Shown here one piece after another: positions 43,363 through 52,174 of a stretch of 64,000 nucleotides of DNA; the stretch's first letter is position 1, and each line of letters begins with the position of its first letter. The position numbers and the translations under genes were made by a program. Below the pieces are notes generated by a model. It was not told where the DNA came from, searched no databases, and worked only from the letters and a program-made list of their open reading frames with translations. Source of the stretch: Clostridia bacterium (lineage in GTDB: Bacteria; Bacillota; Clostridia; Christensenellales; Aristaeellaceae); assembly GCA_017550035.1 (NCBI GenBank), contig JAFYLS010000092.1, positions 26,522 to 90,521 on the forward strand, written 5' to 3'.

Positions 43363-44546
43363 TGGATATCAAGCTGGATTATTCCGATGTGAAGTTTCAG
43401 GAAAACGGCAAACTGAAGCTGCTGATCATTGTGGGCACCCGTCCCGAAATCATCCGTCTGGCTGCTGTCATCAACAAGTGCCGTCAGTACTTTGATACGG
43501 TGCTGGCTCATACCGGTCAGAACTATGACTACAACCTGAACGGCGTGTTCTTCAAGGATTTGAAACTGAAGGATCCCGAAGTATACATGGATGCCGTCGG
43601 CGATGACCTGGGCGCCACGGTTGGCAACATCATCAACTGCTCCTATAAGCTGATGGCAGAGATCAAGCCCGATGCACTGCTGATCCTGGGCGATACCAAC
43701 AGCTGCCTGTCCGCCATCGCCGCCAAGCGCCTGCACATTCCGATCTTCCACATGGAAGCCGGCAACCGCTGCAAGGACGAGTGCCTGCCCGAAGAAACCA
43801 ACCGCCGCATCGTGGACATCATTTCCGATGTGAACTTGGCTTACTCCGAGCATGCCCGTAAGTACCTGCACGAATGCGGTCTGCCCAAGGAACGTGTGTA
43901 TGTCACCGGTTCCCCCATGGCCGAAGTGCTGCATAACAATCTGGCTGAAATTGAACAGAGCGATGTGCATGAGCGTCTGGGTCTGGAAAAGGGCAAGTAT
44001 ATCCTGCTGTCTGCCCACCGCGAAGAAAACATCGACACGGAAAAGAACTTCCTGTCTCTGTTCAATGCCATCAATAAGATGGCCGAAAAGTACGATATGC
44101 CCATCCTCTACTCCTGCCATCCCCGTTCCCGTAAGCGTCTGGAAGCCACAGGTTTCCAGCTGGATCCCCGCGTGCGCATGAACCAGCCTCTGGGCTTCCA
44201 TGATTACAACTGCCTGCAGATGAACGCTTTCTGCTGCGTGAGCGACAGCGGCACGCTGCCCGAAGAAAGCAGCTTCTTTACCAGCGTGGGTCATCCCTTC
44301 CCTGCGGTGTGTATCCGCACCTCCACCGAACGTCCCGAAGCGCTGGACAAGGCTTGCTTCATCCTGGCCGGCATTGACGAAAAGAGCCTGCTGCAGGCCG
44401 TTGATACCGCTGTTTCCATGAATCTGGACGAAAACCACGGCATCCCCGTGCCCGATTATGTGGAAGAAAACGTGTCCACCAAGGTGGTCAAGCTGATCCA
44501 GAGTTACACCGGCGTGGTCAACAAGATGGTGTGGCGTAAGTACTGA
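43362..44546 (+). CDS. fnlC: UDP-N-acetyl-L-fucosamine synthase, 2-epimerase (FnlC/CapG/WbjD type)
   Basis: 394 aa of the WecB epimerase family. LIIVGTRPEIIRLAAV near the start, HMEAGNRCKDECLPEETNRRIVD in the middle, and CVSDSGTLPEES near the C-terminus. Converts the product of the two preceding enzymes to UDP-L-FucNAc. Overlaps fnlB by one base (TAATG), so the three are a translationally coupled unit. Confidence 0.91.
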   Translation: MDIKLDYSDVKFQENGKLKLLIIVGTRPEIIRLAAVINKCRQYFDTVLAHTGQNYDYNLNGVFFKDLKLKDPEVYMDAVGDDLGATVGNIINCSYKLMAEIKPDALLILGDTNSCLSAIAAKRLHIPIFHMEAGNRCKDECLPEETNRRIVDIISDVNLAYSEHARKYLHECGLPKERVYVTGSPMAEVLHNNLAEIEQSDVHERLGLEKGKYILLSAHREENIDTEKNFLSLFNAINKMAEKYDMPILYSCHPRSRKRLEATGFQLDPRVRMNQPLGFHDYNCLQMNAFCCVSDSGTLPEESSFFTSVGHPFPAVCIRTSTERPEALDKACFILAGIDEKSLLQAVDTAVSMNLDENHGIPVPDYVEENVSTKVVKLIQSYTGVVNKMVWRKY

Positions 44547-44577
44547 TTTTTTCCTATATTACTGGAGAGATAACCCA

Positions 44578-45687
44578 ATGAAGTATCTGTTTATCAACTC
44601 GGTTGCCGGATTTGGCAGCACGGGAAAGATTGCTGCCGAAAAGTGCCGTGAATTGATGGCACAGGGGCATGAGTGCTGCATTGCCTACGGTCGGGATAAG
44701 GCAAACTGTGACGATATCCCTACACAATGCATCGGCACCGCGATGGATTATCGCCTTCACGGACTCCGTACCCGCCTTCTGGATGATCACGGATTTGGCA
44801 GTAAAGCGGCTACAGCAAGATTTCTTGCCTGGGCAGAAGCGTACGCGCCGGATGTGGTATGGCTTCATAACATTCATGGTTACTATATCCACATTGGCCT
44901 CCTGTTTAACTGGATTAAGAAACATCCGGATATGCAGGTGATTTGGACGCTGCATGACTGTTGGGCGCTGACGGGCCATTGTTCACATTTTGAACTGGTT
45001 GGATGTGAAAAATGGAAAACAGGCTGTTTTGCCTGTCCGCAGAAGAAAGAGTATCCCGGCAGTGTGTTTCTGGATAACAGCCGTGCCAACTATAAAAGAA
45101 AACAGGCGCTTTTTACCGGTGTTAAGAACATGCAGCTGATTACGCCTTCTCAATGGCTGGCTGACCTGGTAAAACAGAGCTTCCTGGGGGAATATCCCGT
45201 TCAGGTTTGCTACAATACCATCAACACACAGATATTCAAACCAACCCCCAGCGATTTCCGCGAGCGATATGGGCTGCAGGATAAAAAGATGCTGCTGGGC
45301 GTTGCCAGCGTATGGACGGAACGCAAGGGATTGAACGATTTTGTAAAACTGGCTGGAATTCTGCCGGATGATTACCGAATTGTTCTGGTAGGATTAAGAG
45401 AAGAACAGTCTCGTAATCTGCCGGAAAAGATTATTCCCATTGCCCGAACTAACAATGCCCGTGAACTGGCGGAAATTTATACGGCAGCAGACTGCTTCAT
45501 CAATCCCACTTATGAGGACAACTACCCTACTGTGAATTTGGAAGCACAGGCGTGCGGAACGCCTGTGATTACGTATGATGTAGGCGGCTGTCGGGAAACG
45601 CTGAATGAAATCAGCCGGTTTGTTGCTAAAGGAGATATTCAGGCCGTACGTAAACTGGTAGAAGTTGATTTACAGGAGGCAAAGTAA
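44578..45687 (+). CDS. Glycosyltransferase family 4
   Basis: 369 aa GT-B. N-terminal INSVAGFGSTGKIAAEK; the cluster HDCWALTGHCSHFELVGCEKW with several Cys, common in WcaL/RfaG-like capsule enzymes; C-terminal PTYEDNYPTVNLEAQACGTPVITYDVGG with the GT4 E(x7)E motif. Acceptor and sugar not predictable. Overlaps the polymerase by one base. Base composition is A/T-shifted relative to fnlABC. Confidence 0.86.
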   Translation: MKYLFINSVAGFGSTGKIAAEKCRELMAQGHECCIAYGRDKANCDDIPTQCIGTAMDYRLHGLRTRLLDDHGFGSKAATARFLAWAEAYAPDVVWLHNIHGYYIHIGLLFNWIKKHPDMQVIWTLHDCWALTGHCSHFELVGCEKWKTGCFACPQKKEYPGSVFLDNSRANYKRKQALFTGVKNMQLITPSQWLADLVKQSFLGEYPVQVCYNTINTQIFKPTPSDFRERYGLQDKKMLLGVASVWTERKGLNDFVKLAGILPDDYRIVLVGLREEQSRNLPEKIIPIARTNNARELAEIYTAADCFINPTYEDNYPTVNLEAQACGTPVITYDVGGCRETLNEISRFVAKGDIQAVRKLVEVDLQEAK

Positions 45688-46946
45688 TGCATATTGCATT
45701 TGGCATCGCATGTATGCTGCTGGGCGCAGCAAGCTATGTGGTTCTGTACCAAAAAAGCAAAGACTTTCTGAATCCCTTTGGGATTACTGTGCTGGTCTGG
45801 CTGGGTGTAGCCGGGTTGGCCAGTTGCCAGCTGAGTCATCTTCAAACCCCCTGGCCGGCGCTTATGTATATAACGGTGCTTCTGTTCCCGGTCACAGTGT
45901 TTACATTGGGAATGCTGACTGTGCGGCCTGCTCCGAAGCAAAGGAAGAAGATCGCGTATTCTCAACCGTATTTAATTTTTTCCAGACTGATGTTTCTGGC
46001 CTGCTTCCTGTGTTCTGTGCTTGAATGGGCCAAGCAGGGTTTTGTGCTGACGCTGCTGTCTGATGCAGTTGATACCAAAGCCTTGGTTGCCACGATTCCT
46101 GTGATTCATTACGGCACAGTGTTTCTGCCTTTCTGCGCCATGGCATCCGTGCTGGAATGGTGCAATCGGGCATCGTTCGAGAAATTGAGCAAGCCTTATC
46201 TGGTGTTCAGTATCCTTTGGACGGTTTTTCATTCGTTGTTTATTGTTTCTTCCCGCGGCACGCTGCTGCTCCTTGCCATGGGAACCATTTATGTGGTTTT
46301 CAGCGGTAAAAAAGTTCCCTTCAAAACTCTGGTTCCGTTGGTTCTGATGGTTGTTGTTGGATTTGTGCTCATCAGTAAATTGCGGATTCATTCCATGTCT
46401 CTGGTGTTTCATGTAGTTGAAGGATATCCATTGTTCAGTGCTTTGTACTCCTACTCGGCCTTGAGCTTTGAAAACCTCAACCGCCTGGTGCAGAAAGGTC
46501 CGGCTTTTACCTTGTTTACCCATTCTCTGGGCGGCTTCTTCGAGTTGTTTGGATTGGGTGGGCTGATTACCCGTGTGCCTTCCGAAGTGACGGAGTTCTT
46601 CAATGCTCCTACGCTGTGCTATCCTTTCTATGAGGATTTGGGCGTTGCCGGTGTTGTGGTGTTCCCAGCACTGATATATGGTGCCGTGGCGCTGTTCTAC
46701 CGTAAGTCCCAGCAGAAATTGGGATACACGCTGTTGCTGGCAGCCATGCAGAAAGCAATCTGGGTTAGTTTCTTTGGCAATTACTTCACTGCGTCCCGCT
46801 CGGATTTGCTGCCTTACCTGGTGGTATTCCTGTGTGTGATGGTAATGGAACACGGTGAAAAAATGCTTGCCTGGAAGCCCCTGGGCGTACTGTATACCAA
46901 GGTATTTATGAATGCTAGGATAAAAAAATATTGTGATGTGCTGTAA
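45687..46946 (+). CDS. Oligosaccharide repeat-unit polymerase (Wzy-like)
   Basis: 419 aa with 10-12 predicted TM helices and one longer extracytoplasmic loop (~265-310; SLSFENLNRLVQKG...). Sequence similarity in Wzy proteins is low, so the call rests on topology and place beside the flippase and GT genes. It would join repeat units on undecaprenyl diphosphate at the outer face. A/T-shifted composition typical of variable polymerase genes. Confidence 0.75.
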   Translation: MHIAFGIACMLLGAASYVVLYQKSKDFLNPFGITVLVWLGVAGLASCQLSHLQTPWPALMYITVLLFPVTVFTLGMLTVRPAPKQRKKIAYSQPYLIFSRLMFLACFLCSVLEWAKQGFVLTLLSDAVDTKALVATIPVIHYGTVFLPFCAMASVLEWCNRASFEKLSKPYLVFSILWTVFHSLFIVSSRGTLLLLAMGTIYVVFSGKKVPFKTLVPLVLMVVVGFVLISKLRIHSMSLVFHVVEGYPLFSALYSYSALSFENLNRLVQKGPAFTLFTHSLGGFFELFGLGGLITRVPSEVTEFFNAPTLCYPFYEDLGVAGVVVFPALIYGAVALFYRKSQQKLGYTLLLAAMQKAIWVSFFGNYFTASRSDLLPYLVVFLCVMVMEHGEKMLAWKPLGVLYTKVFMNARIKKYCDVL

Positions 46947-46987
46947 TTCAGAATCGGCAACCGGACAGAAAGAAGCAATGATTATTC

Positions 46988-48406
46988 ATGGATAGGACAA
47001 ACAAGTATAAATCCCTGTTTTCTACGGCAGCCATTTTCGCTATCAGCAATGTATTGTCCAAGCTGGTGCTGAGCTTGCTGCTGCCGCTGTATACGCGCAT
47101 GCTGACGACCGCGCAGTATGGCACTGCGGAACTGCTGACGACCATTTCACAGCTGGTGGTACCGCTGTGTTCACTGGCTATTCAGGATTCGGTGTTCCGT
47201 TTCAGCATGGATTCCAAACAAAATCCGGGCAATGTACTCCGGAATGCGCTGAAGGTAGCATCGTTTTCCAGCTGCGCACTGATGCTGCTGGCTGTTGCTT
47301 TCAACTGGTATGAAGCGCTCAGTGAATGGAAAGTATACTTTGCCATTATTTCCATTCTCAGCATGTTCCGTGCCATTTTCAGCCTGTATGCCAATGCCAC
47401 ACACCGGACGATGGTATATTCCATTGACAGTGTTCTGTATAATTCCGCACTGGCAGTATCCAATGTGATTTATCTGGTGGTCTTTAAGCTGGGGCTTGGC
47501 GGCTACTTCCTGGCGATGATCACCGCAGAAGTAATCTCCATTGCGTTCCTGTTCATCAAGTGTGGTTTGTGGAAGGAACTGAAGGCTTCCGGAAAAGATC
47601 CTGAACTGCTGAAAGACATGCTGCGCTATTCTGCGCCGCTGATTCTCAACTCCATCTCCTGGGGTCTGACCCATGTGGTGGATAAAGTGATGCTTGAACA
47701 GTATGCAGACAGTGCTTCTGTAGGTTTGTATTCTGCTGCGTCCAAGATACCGTCGCTGCTGTCGGTGGTATTGTCAGTTTTCTCCAGCGCCTGGACGTTG
47801 TCTGTGGTACGGGATTATGAAGCGGAAAAGGATATTGCGTTCTATAAGAGCATTTTTGATCTGCAGCATGTCGGCTGTGTGTTTTGTGCAGCGGGCATTT
47901 TGCTGGTGAATAACCGTGTCTTTCCATGGATTCTGGGTGACTCTTTTGCAGAATCTACAGTATATGTACCTACTTTGCTCATAGGCACGGTGTTCCTGTC
48001 TTATACCAACTATTTCTCTTCCATTTTCTCCGCAATGAAGCAGAGCAAACTGATCATGTATTCAGCATTGATCGGTTGTGCGGTAAATGTGGTATTCAAC
48101 TATATGCTGATTCCCAAAATCGGCATTCATGGCGCCTGCATCGCTACCGCATTTTCTTATGTAGTCATCGCTGTAATGAGAACGTTTTTTTGTGAAAAAC
48201 ATTTCTCCATCGGCATTGGCTATGGAAAGTGGATTTTTTCTCTGGTAATTCTTGTTGCATTGGCGGCAGCAGTAGCGGTGTCGTTCTATGCAGAGATTTG
48301 TGCAGTAGTTGTTCTGGCAGTATATACAGTAATGTATTGGAAAGAATTGAAGTCTATGGTCGGCATGCTGCTGTCCATTGTGAAAAGGAAAGGGAAAAAC
48401 GCATGA
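46988..48406 (+). CDS. Polysaccharide flippase (Wzx, MOP/RfbX family)
   Basis: 472 aa, ~14 TM helices, starting KSLFSTAAIFAISNVLSKLV and containing LLPLYTRMLTTAQYGTAELL, the family's N-terminal signature. It flips lipid-linked repeat units outward to the polymerase. No clear ribosome site is seen close to the ATG. Its stop overlaps the start of the next gene (ATGA). Confidence 0.88.
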   Translation: MDRTNKYKSLFSTAAIFAISNVLSKLVLSLLLPLYTRMLTTAQYGTAELLTTISQLVVPLCSLAIQDSVFRFSMDSKQNPGNVLRNALKVASFSSCALMLLAVAFNWYEALSEWKVYFAIISILSMFRAIFSLYANATHRTMVYSIDSVLYNSALAVSNVIYLVVFKLGLGGYFLAMITAEVISIAFLFIKCGLWKELKASGKDPELLKDMLRYSAPLILNSISWGLTHVVDKVMLEQYADSASVGLYSAASKIPSLLSVVLSVFSSAWTLSVVRDYEAEKDIAFYKSIFDLQHVGCVFCAAGILLVNNRVFPWILGDSFAESTVYVPTLLIGTVFLSYTNYFSSIFSAMKQSKLIMYSALIGCAVNVVFNYMLIPKIGIHGACIATAFSYVVIAVMRTFFCEKHFSIGIGYGKWIFSLVILVALAAAVAVSFYAEICAVVVLAVYTVMYWKELKSMVGMLLSIVKRKGKNA

Positions 48407-49659
48407 ATGTGATTATTTTCTATGAACACCTGGTTCGTGAGTGGAATGCTGTACAGCAGCTGAAGAAAGCATTGGAGGAAAAGGGAGCCCGCGTAAAGGT
48501 CTATTCGCTGATTTTCCAGCGGACAGAAGCCATTTTGGATTCTCTGGCACACCACCCAGATGTTATCTATATGCCCTGGTATAATCTGGAGCTTCATGAG
48601 CAGATTCTTTCCCCCATCGTCCGTAAGAATCCTGTGGTGATCATCAATCAGCATCAGGAACAGGTTGGCAGCCCTGCCAGCGAAGTGCAGCTGATTCCCA
48701 ACACGGAAGCGACCAAGAATGGCTGCTACCATTTTGCCTGGGGCAAGCATTTTGAAAACCTGATGCTGAACAATGGCGTGGATGCTTCTATGATCCGCGT
48801 TACCGGCAATGTTCGCAACGACGCCGGCAAGAGCAAAAAGCCCACCATTTCCAAACAGGAACTGGCAGAAGCTTACAATTTGGATGCAGGCAAAAAGTGG
48901 ATTCTGTTTGCAGAAAACCGCGGCTGGCTGAGCCAGCGCAATTCTGAAAAGACCATGCAGGAACTCATTGCCATGGGTTCCACCGCCGAACAGCTGAAAG
49001 CCAGCCTGACTTATGAAACCACCGGGCTGCAGATGCTGGTGGATGAAATGTGGAAGCTGGATGAAAACTTTGCTGCTCAGTATGAACTGATCTACCGTCC
49101 GCATCCCGGCACGCAGTTTGAAAAGGCAATTCCCGATTGCGTGCATGTGCTGACAGACCGTTCCATTTACGACTGGATCAATGTGGTGGATTTGTTCCTT
49201 ACCTGCGAAAGCACCTCTATCTTCGAAGCAGAAATGTGCGGCGTACCCTGCGCCACCATTGACCATGTGGAGAAGATCACCGAAAACAAAATGGCCGGCC
49301 TTCCGGACTATCCCCGTCTGAACAGCCTGCTGGATATCAACGATGAATGGATCGCTGCGCTGAAGGAAGAACAGCAAAACCGCGAACCGATCTATCAGCG
49401 TTATATCGGTCTGGTGGATGGCAAGGCTTGTGAACGTACGGTGAATGAGACTATGGAAATCCTCAAGACTCCTGCCAAGCCTCAGAACTTGAAGAAGAGT
49501 ACTCTGTACATGAACCTTCATCAGCTGATTTTTGAGGTTGTTACGTTTATTATGGTCAAAGCGGGTCTGCTGTATAAGCTGCGCTTCCCCAAGTCTGCCT
49601 ATGTGGAAGCACGCGACATTCCCTATTCTTCCGAGAATAAGTGGATTCACAAGAAGTAA
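48403..49659 (+). CDS. GT-B-like surface carbohydrate biosynthesis protein
   Basis: 418 aa. Glycosyltransferase-B or glycerophosphotransferase-like fold: N-terminal NVIIFYEHLVREWNAVQQLKKAL, WGKHFENLMLNNGVDASMIRVTGN, and YRPHPGT with the late LFLTCESTSIFEAEMCGVPC phosphate-binding region. Resembles proteins annotated as surface carbohydrate biosynthesis; it may add a sugar or phospho-decoration. Overlaps wzx by 4 bases. Sugar unknown. Confidence 0.75.
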   Translation: MNVIIFYEHLVREWNAVQQLKKALEEKGARVKVYSLIFQRTEAILDSLAHHPDVIYMPWYNLELHEQILSPIVRKNPVVIINQHQEQVGSPASEVQLIPNTEATKNGCYHFAWGKHFENLMLNNGVDASMIRVTGNVRNDAGKSKKPTISKQELAEAYNLDAGKKWILFAENRGWLSQRNSEKTMQELIAMGSTAEQLKASLTYETTGLQMLVDEMWKLDENFAAQYELIYRPHPGTQFEKAIPDCVHVLTDRSIYDWINVVDLFLTCESTSIFEAEMCGVPCATIDHVEKITENKMAGLPDYPRLNSLLDINDEWIAALKEEQQNREPIYQRYIGLVDGKACERTVNETMEILKTPAKPQNLKKSTLYMNLHQLIFEVVTFIMVKAGLLYKLRFPKSAYVEARDIPYSSENKWIHKK

Positions 49660-49693
49660 TTACCGAAAGCGGATTGCTGATGGAGGCATTGCA

Positions 49694-50789
49694 TTGAAAG
49701 AAAGAAATGCTGGTATCGATCTTCTGCGCATGCTTGCCATGCTTTTTGTGACAGTGCTGCACATTCAGGGACATGGCGGAATGTTATCATCCTCAGGGTA
49801 TTCATTGCTGCACAGTTCAACTGTATGGGGAATAGAGTATGCTGCATACAGTGCGGTCAACTGCTTTGTGCTGATTGCCGGCTATGTGGGCGGCAACAGC
49901 CGAGTGAAGATATCCAGAATTGTGATGCTGTGGATGCAGGTTGCTTTTTACTCCATCGTACTGACCGTGCTAATTGCTGTTCTGTTTCCGGGAACGGTGA
50001 GCAGAAATGAAGTTCTGAAGGCGATTTTTCCTGTAATGAAAGGACAGTATTGGTTCTTTACTGCATACTTTGGCATGTATCTGTTAGTTCCGTTTTTGAA
50101 TCATGGTATTCAAGAATTGTCTCAGTTGCAGTACCGTATTGCCTTGATATGCGGTGCGCTGTTTTTCTCCGTGTTGCCGGCGTTTCTGAAAACGGATACA
50201 TTTTTGATGGATGGTGGATATCATACACTGTGGTTTGTCTATCTGTATATTGCAGGCGCATATGTAAAGAGATTCGGCATTTGGAAAAAATGCGGTAAGT
50301 GGAGTACGGTTGGAATCTATCTTCTGGCGGTTATGATTGGCTGGGCAGAAAAAATGATGGTTACCTATGGCGCCTCAAGATTTTCGTGGGGGGGGGGTAC
50401 TGTTCAGTGAAGTTCGATTGTTCCAGTACAGTGCGCCTACCACGTTGCTGGCCGCACTTGCACTGCTTAGATTATTCTCAGAACTGTCTTTCCCGGATAA
50501 GCTTAAACATGTAATTTGGCGGATGGCACCTTTGGCATTTGGCGTTTATCTGCTTCATGACCACCCGCTGGTACGGCTGAAAGTCATATACGGACGTTTT
50601 GCACAACTGACAAGCAGAAGCGTTCCTGTGATGGTGGCCGGTGTGATGCTGTGCGCAATAGCAATATTTCTGACTGGCTGTATAGTTGAGCGGTGTCGGG
50701 TATTTTTGTTCAAAACACTCCGGGTGCAGCAAATGGTTACAAGTTTAGAAGGAAAAGCTCTTGCTTTTTTAGGAAAGAAGAGACCCTGA
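49694..50789 (+). CDS. Membrane acyltransferase (acyltransferase 3 family), frameshifted at a G10 tract
   Basis: OatA/WecH-like O-acetyltransferase. It starts at TTG 49694, seven bases after GGAGG. N-terminus ERNAGIDLLRMLAMLFVTVLHIQGHGG has the catalytic His and Arg region; TM helices follow. Reading stops at 50410, just past ten G at 50388-50397. Removing one G restores 364 codons to 50789 (SWGGVLFSEVRLFQYSAP...LPLAFGVYLLHDHP) with the normal family C-terminus. With ten G the product is ~238 aa and lacks the last helices. Last gene of the polysaccharide locus; would acetylate the polymer. Confidence 0.85.
50388..50397 (+). repeat. Homopolymeric G10 tract inside the acyltransferase gene
   Basis: Ten consecutive G. 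G9 or G12 gives full-length protein, G10 and G11 do not. It is by far the longest G/C run noticed in the window. Confidence 0.92.
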
Positions 50790-50823
50790 AACAGAAATTG
50801 ACTGAACTTATCAGATAGGGACG

Positions 50824-51996
50824 GTGAGGCGATTGGGCAAGGTTGGTGCAGAGTGGTTTTTTCGCCAGGTAGCGGAAGGTGATGCCGCTCTGGATTCCGA
50901 AAGCATCGAACGTCTTGCCGGACAGTTGGAAATTCCTATCGGAAAGAACACGTATTTCTGTGTTGCTGTCAGGTTTGCAGATGCGCAGATTCCGCTGAAA
51001 GATGCTGCTTTTCCAAAGAAACTCCTGAATACCTGCAAGTTGGCTGTGAAAGAGCAGGGAGAAGACGCTTATTGCTACAGTTCGTCTTATCTGAATGTTA
51101 TCGCAGTCATTGCTGATATCGGCACAGGCAGAGATAAAGTGGCGCAGCGCCTGCATCAGGCGGTATCGCGGAGACTGAAACTTCCTGTGCAGATAGGCGT
51201 AGGCCGCAGTTTTGCAGCTGAGAAGCTTAGTTATTCCCGAGTAGAAGCGCTGGAATCGCTGAACTTCATTGCTGAAGACGAAGGCGTGGCGTATATCGAT
51301 GACGTGTATACCGTCAGTTCTGTTACCGCCCGCAAGACGGAAAGGGATAAACGCCGTATCGTGGAACAGTTCCGATCCGGGCAGTTTACTGCCATGCAGG
51401 AAAGTCTGATCCAGATGGCGGAATGTATCCGTGAAGAATCTCCCGTTCGTGAGGACAGGCCGTATCCTACTTCCATCCGCCGTACGGTGGTGGAAGTACT
51501 GGCCGAAATGATGCATATCAGCGCCGATAACGGTGTGAATGCAGAAACTGTTCTGGGGAATCAGGATCCGTACAGGCATGTGTTTGAGCTGGATGACACC
51601 CCGCTTATCATTCAGTGGTGCTGTGATGTGGCGCAGAAGCTCTACCAGAGCATGATGGAACAGCGTCAGAAAACAGACAGCCATCTACTGGTAGCAGCCA
51701 GGAAATATGTCCGGGAGCATGTGTACGATGCGGATTTGAGTCTGTCTGTGGTCAGCCGGGAGATCGGTATGTCGCCCTCCTACTTCAGTGCATTCTTTAT
51801 TCGCGAAATGGGTGTGGGCTTCAGCGAATACATCACATCCATGCGGGTGGAGAAAGCCAAGGAATTATTGCACAATTCGGTGAAAAAGATCAATGTGATC
51901 GCTCAGGACTGCGGATTTATGTCGGCCAGTTATTTTATCAATGTATTCCGCAGGCAGGTGGGCTGCTCACCTGGTGAGTACAGAAAACAGAAATAG
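50824..51996 (+). CDS. AraC-family transcription regulator with N-terminal sensory region
   Basis: 390 aa. C-terminal AraC helix-turn-helix (~290-390; LSVVSREIGMSPSYFSAFFIREMG, then NVIAQDCGFMSASYFINVFRRQVGCSPGEYRK). The middle (~75-160; LPVQIGVGRSF) resembles the GGDEF-like segment of PucR/CdaR and YesN regulators. No phospho-receiver at the N-terminus. It lies just upstream of a sugar ABC transporter, so it probably controls that. GTG 50824 is taken as start; TTG 50833 is possible. Confidence 0.82.
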   Translation: MRRLGKVGAEWFFRQVAEGDAALDSESIERLAGQLEIPIGKNTYFCVAVRFADAQIPLKDAAFPKKLLNTCKLAVKEQGEDAYCYSSSYLNVIAVIADIGTGRDKVAQRLHQAVSRRLKLPVQIGVGRSFAAEKLSYSRVEALESLNFIAEDEGVAYIDDVYTVSSVTARKTERDKRRIVEQFRSGQFTAMQESLIQMAECIREESPVREDRPYPTSIRRTVVEVLAEMMHISADNGVNAETVLGNQDPYRHVFELDDTPLIIQWCCDVAQKLYQSMMEQRQKTDSHLLVAARKYVREHVYDADLSLSVVSREIGMSPSYFSAFFIREMGVGFSEYITSMRVEKAKELLHNSVKKINVIAQDCGFMSASYFINVFRRQVGCSPGEYRKQK

Positions 51997-52021
51997 TGCA
52001 ATAAATCCAAAAAACTTGTGA

Positions 52022-52050
52022 TTGAACACAATCGCCTTGATTTGTATAAT
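52022..52050 (+). promoter_or_regulatory. Promoter and candidate operator of the sugar ABC operon
   Basis: TTGAAC (52022-52027), 17-base spacer, TATAAT (52045-52050). Overlapping the -35 is an inverted repeat GATTG-AACA-CAATC (52019-52032), a candidate regulator site. The leader to the first gene is ~118 bases. Confidence 0.7.
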
Positions 52051-52174
52051 TGAAATGCACTTTTTCGGGGAATCCCGGGTGCAAGGGAACTCATTTACTC
52101 AATGCATTTTATAGCATCCTGCTATGAAATACAGGTACACCTATCCGGTTTATAATGAAAGGAGATTTCAAATC

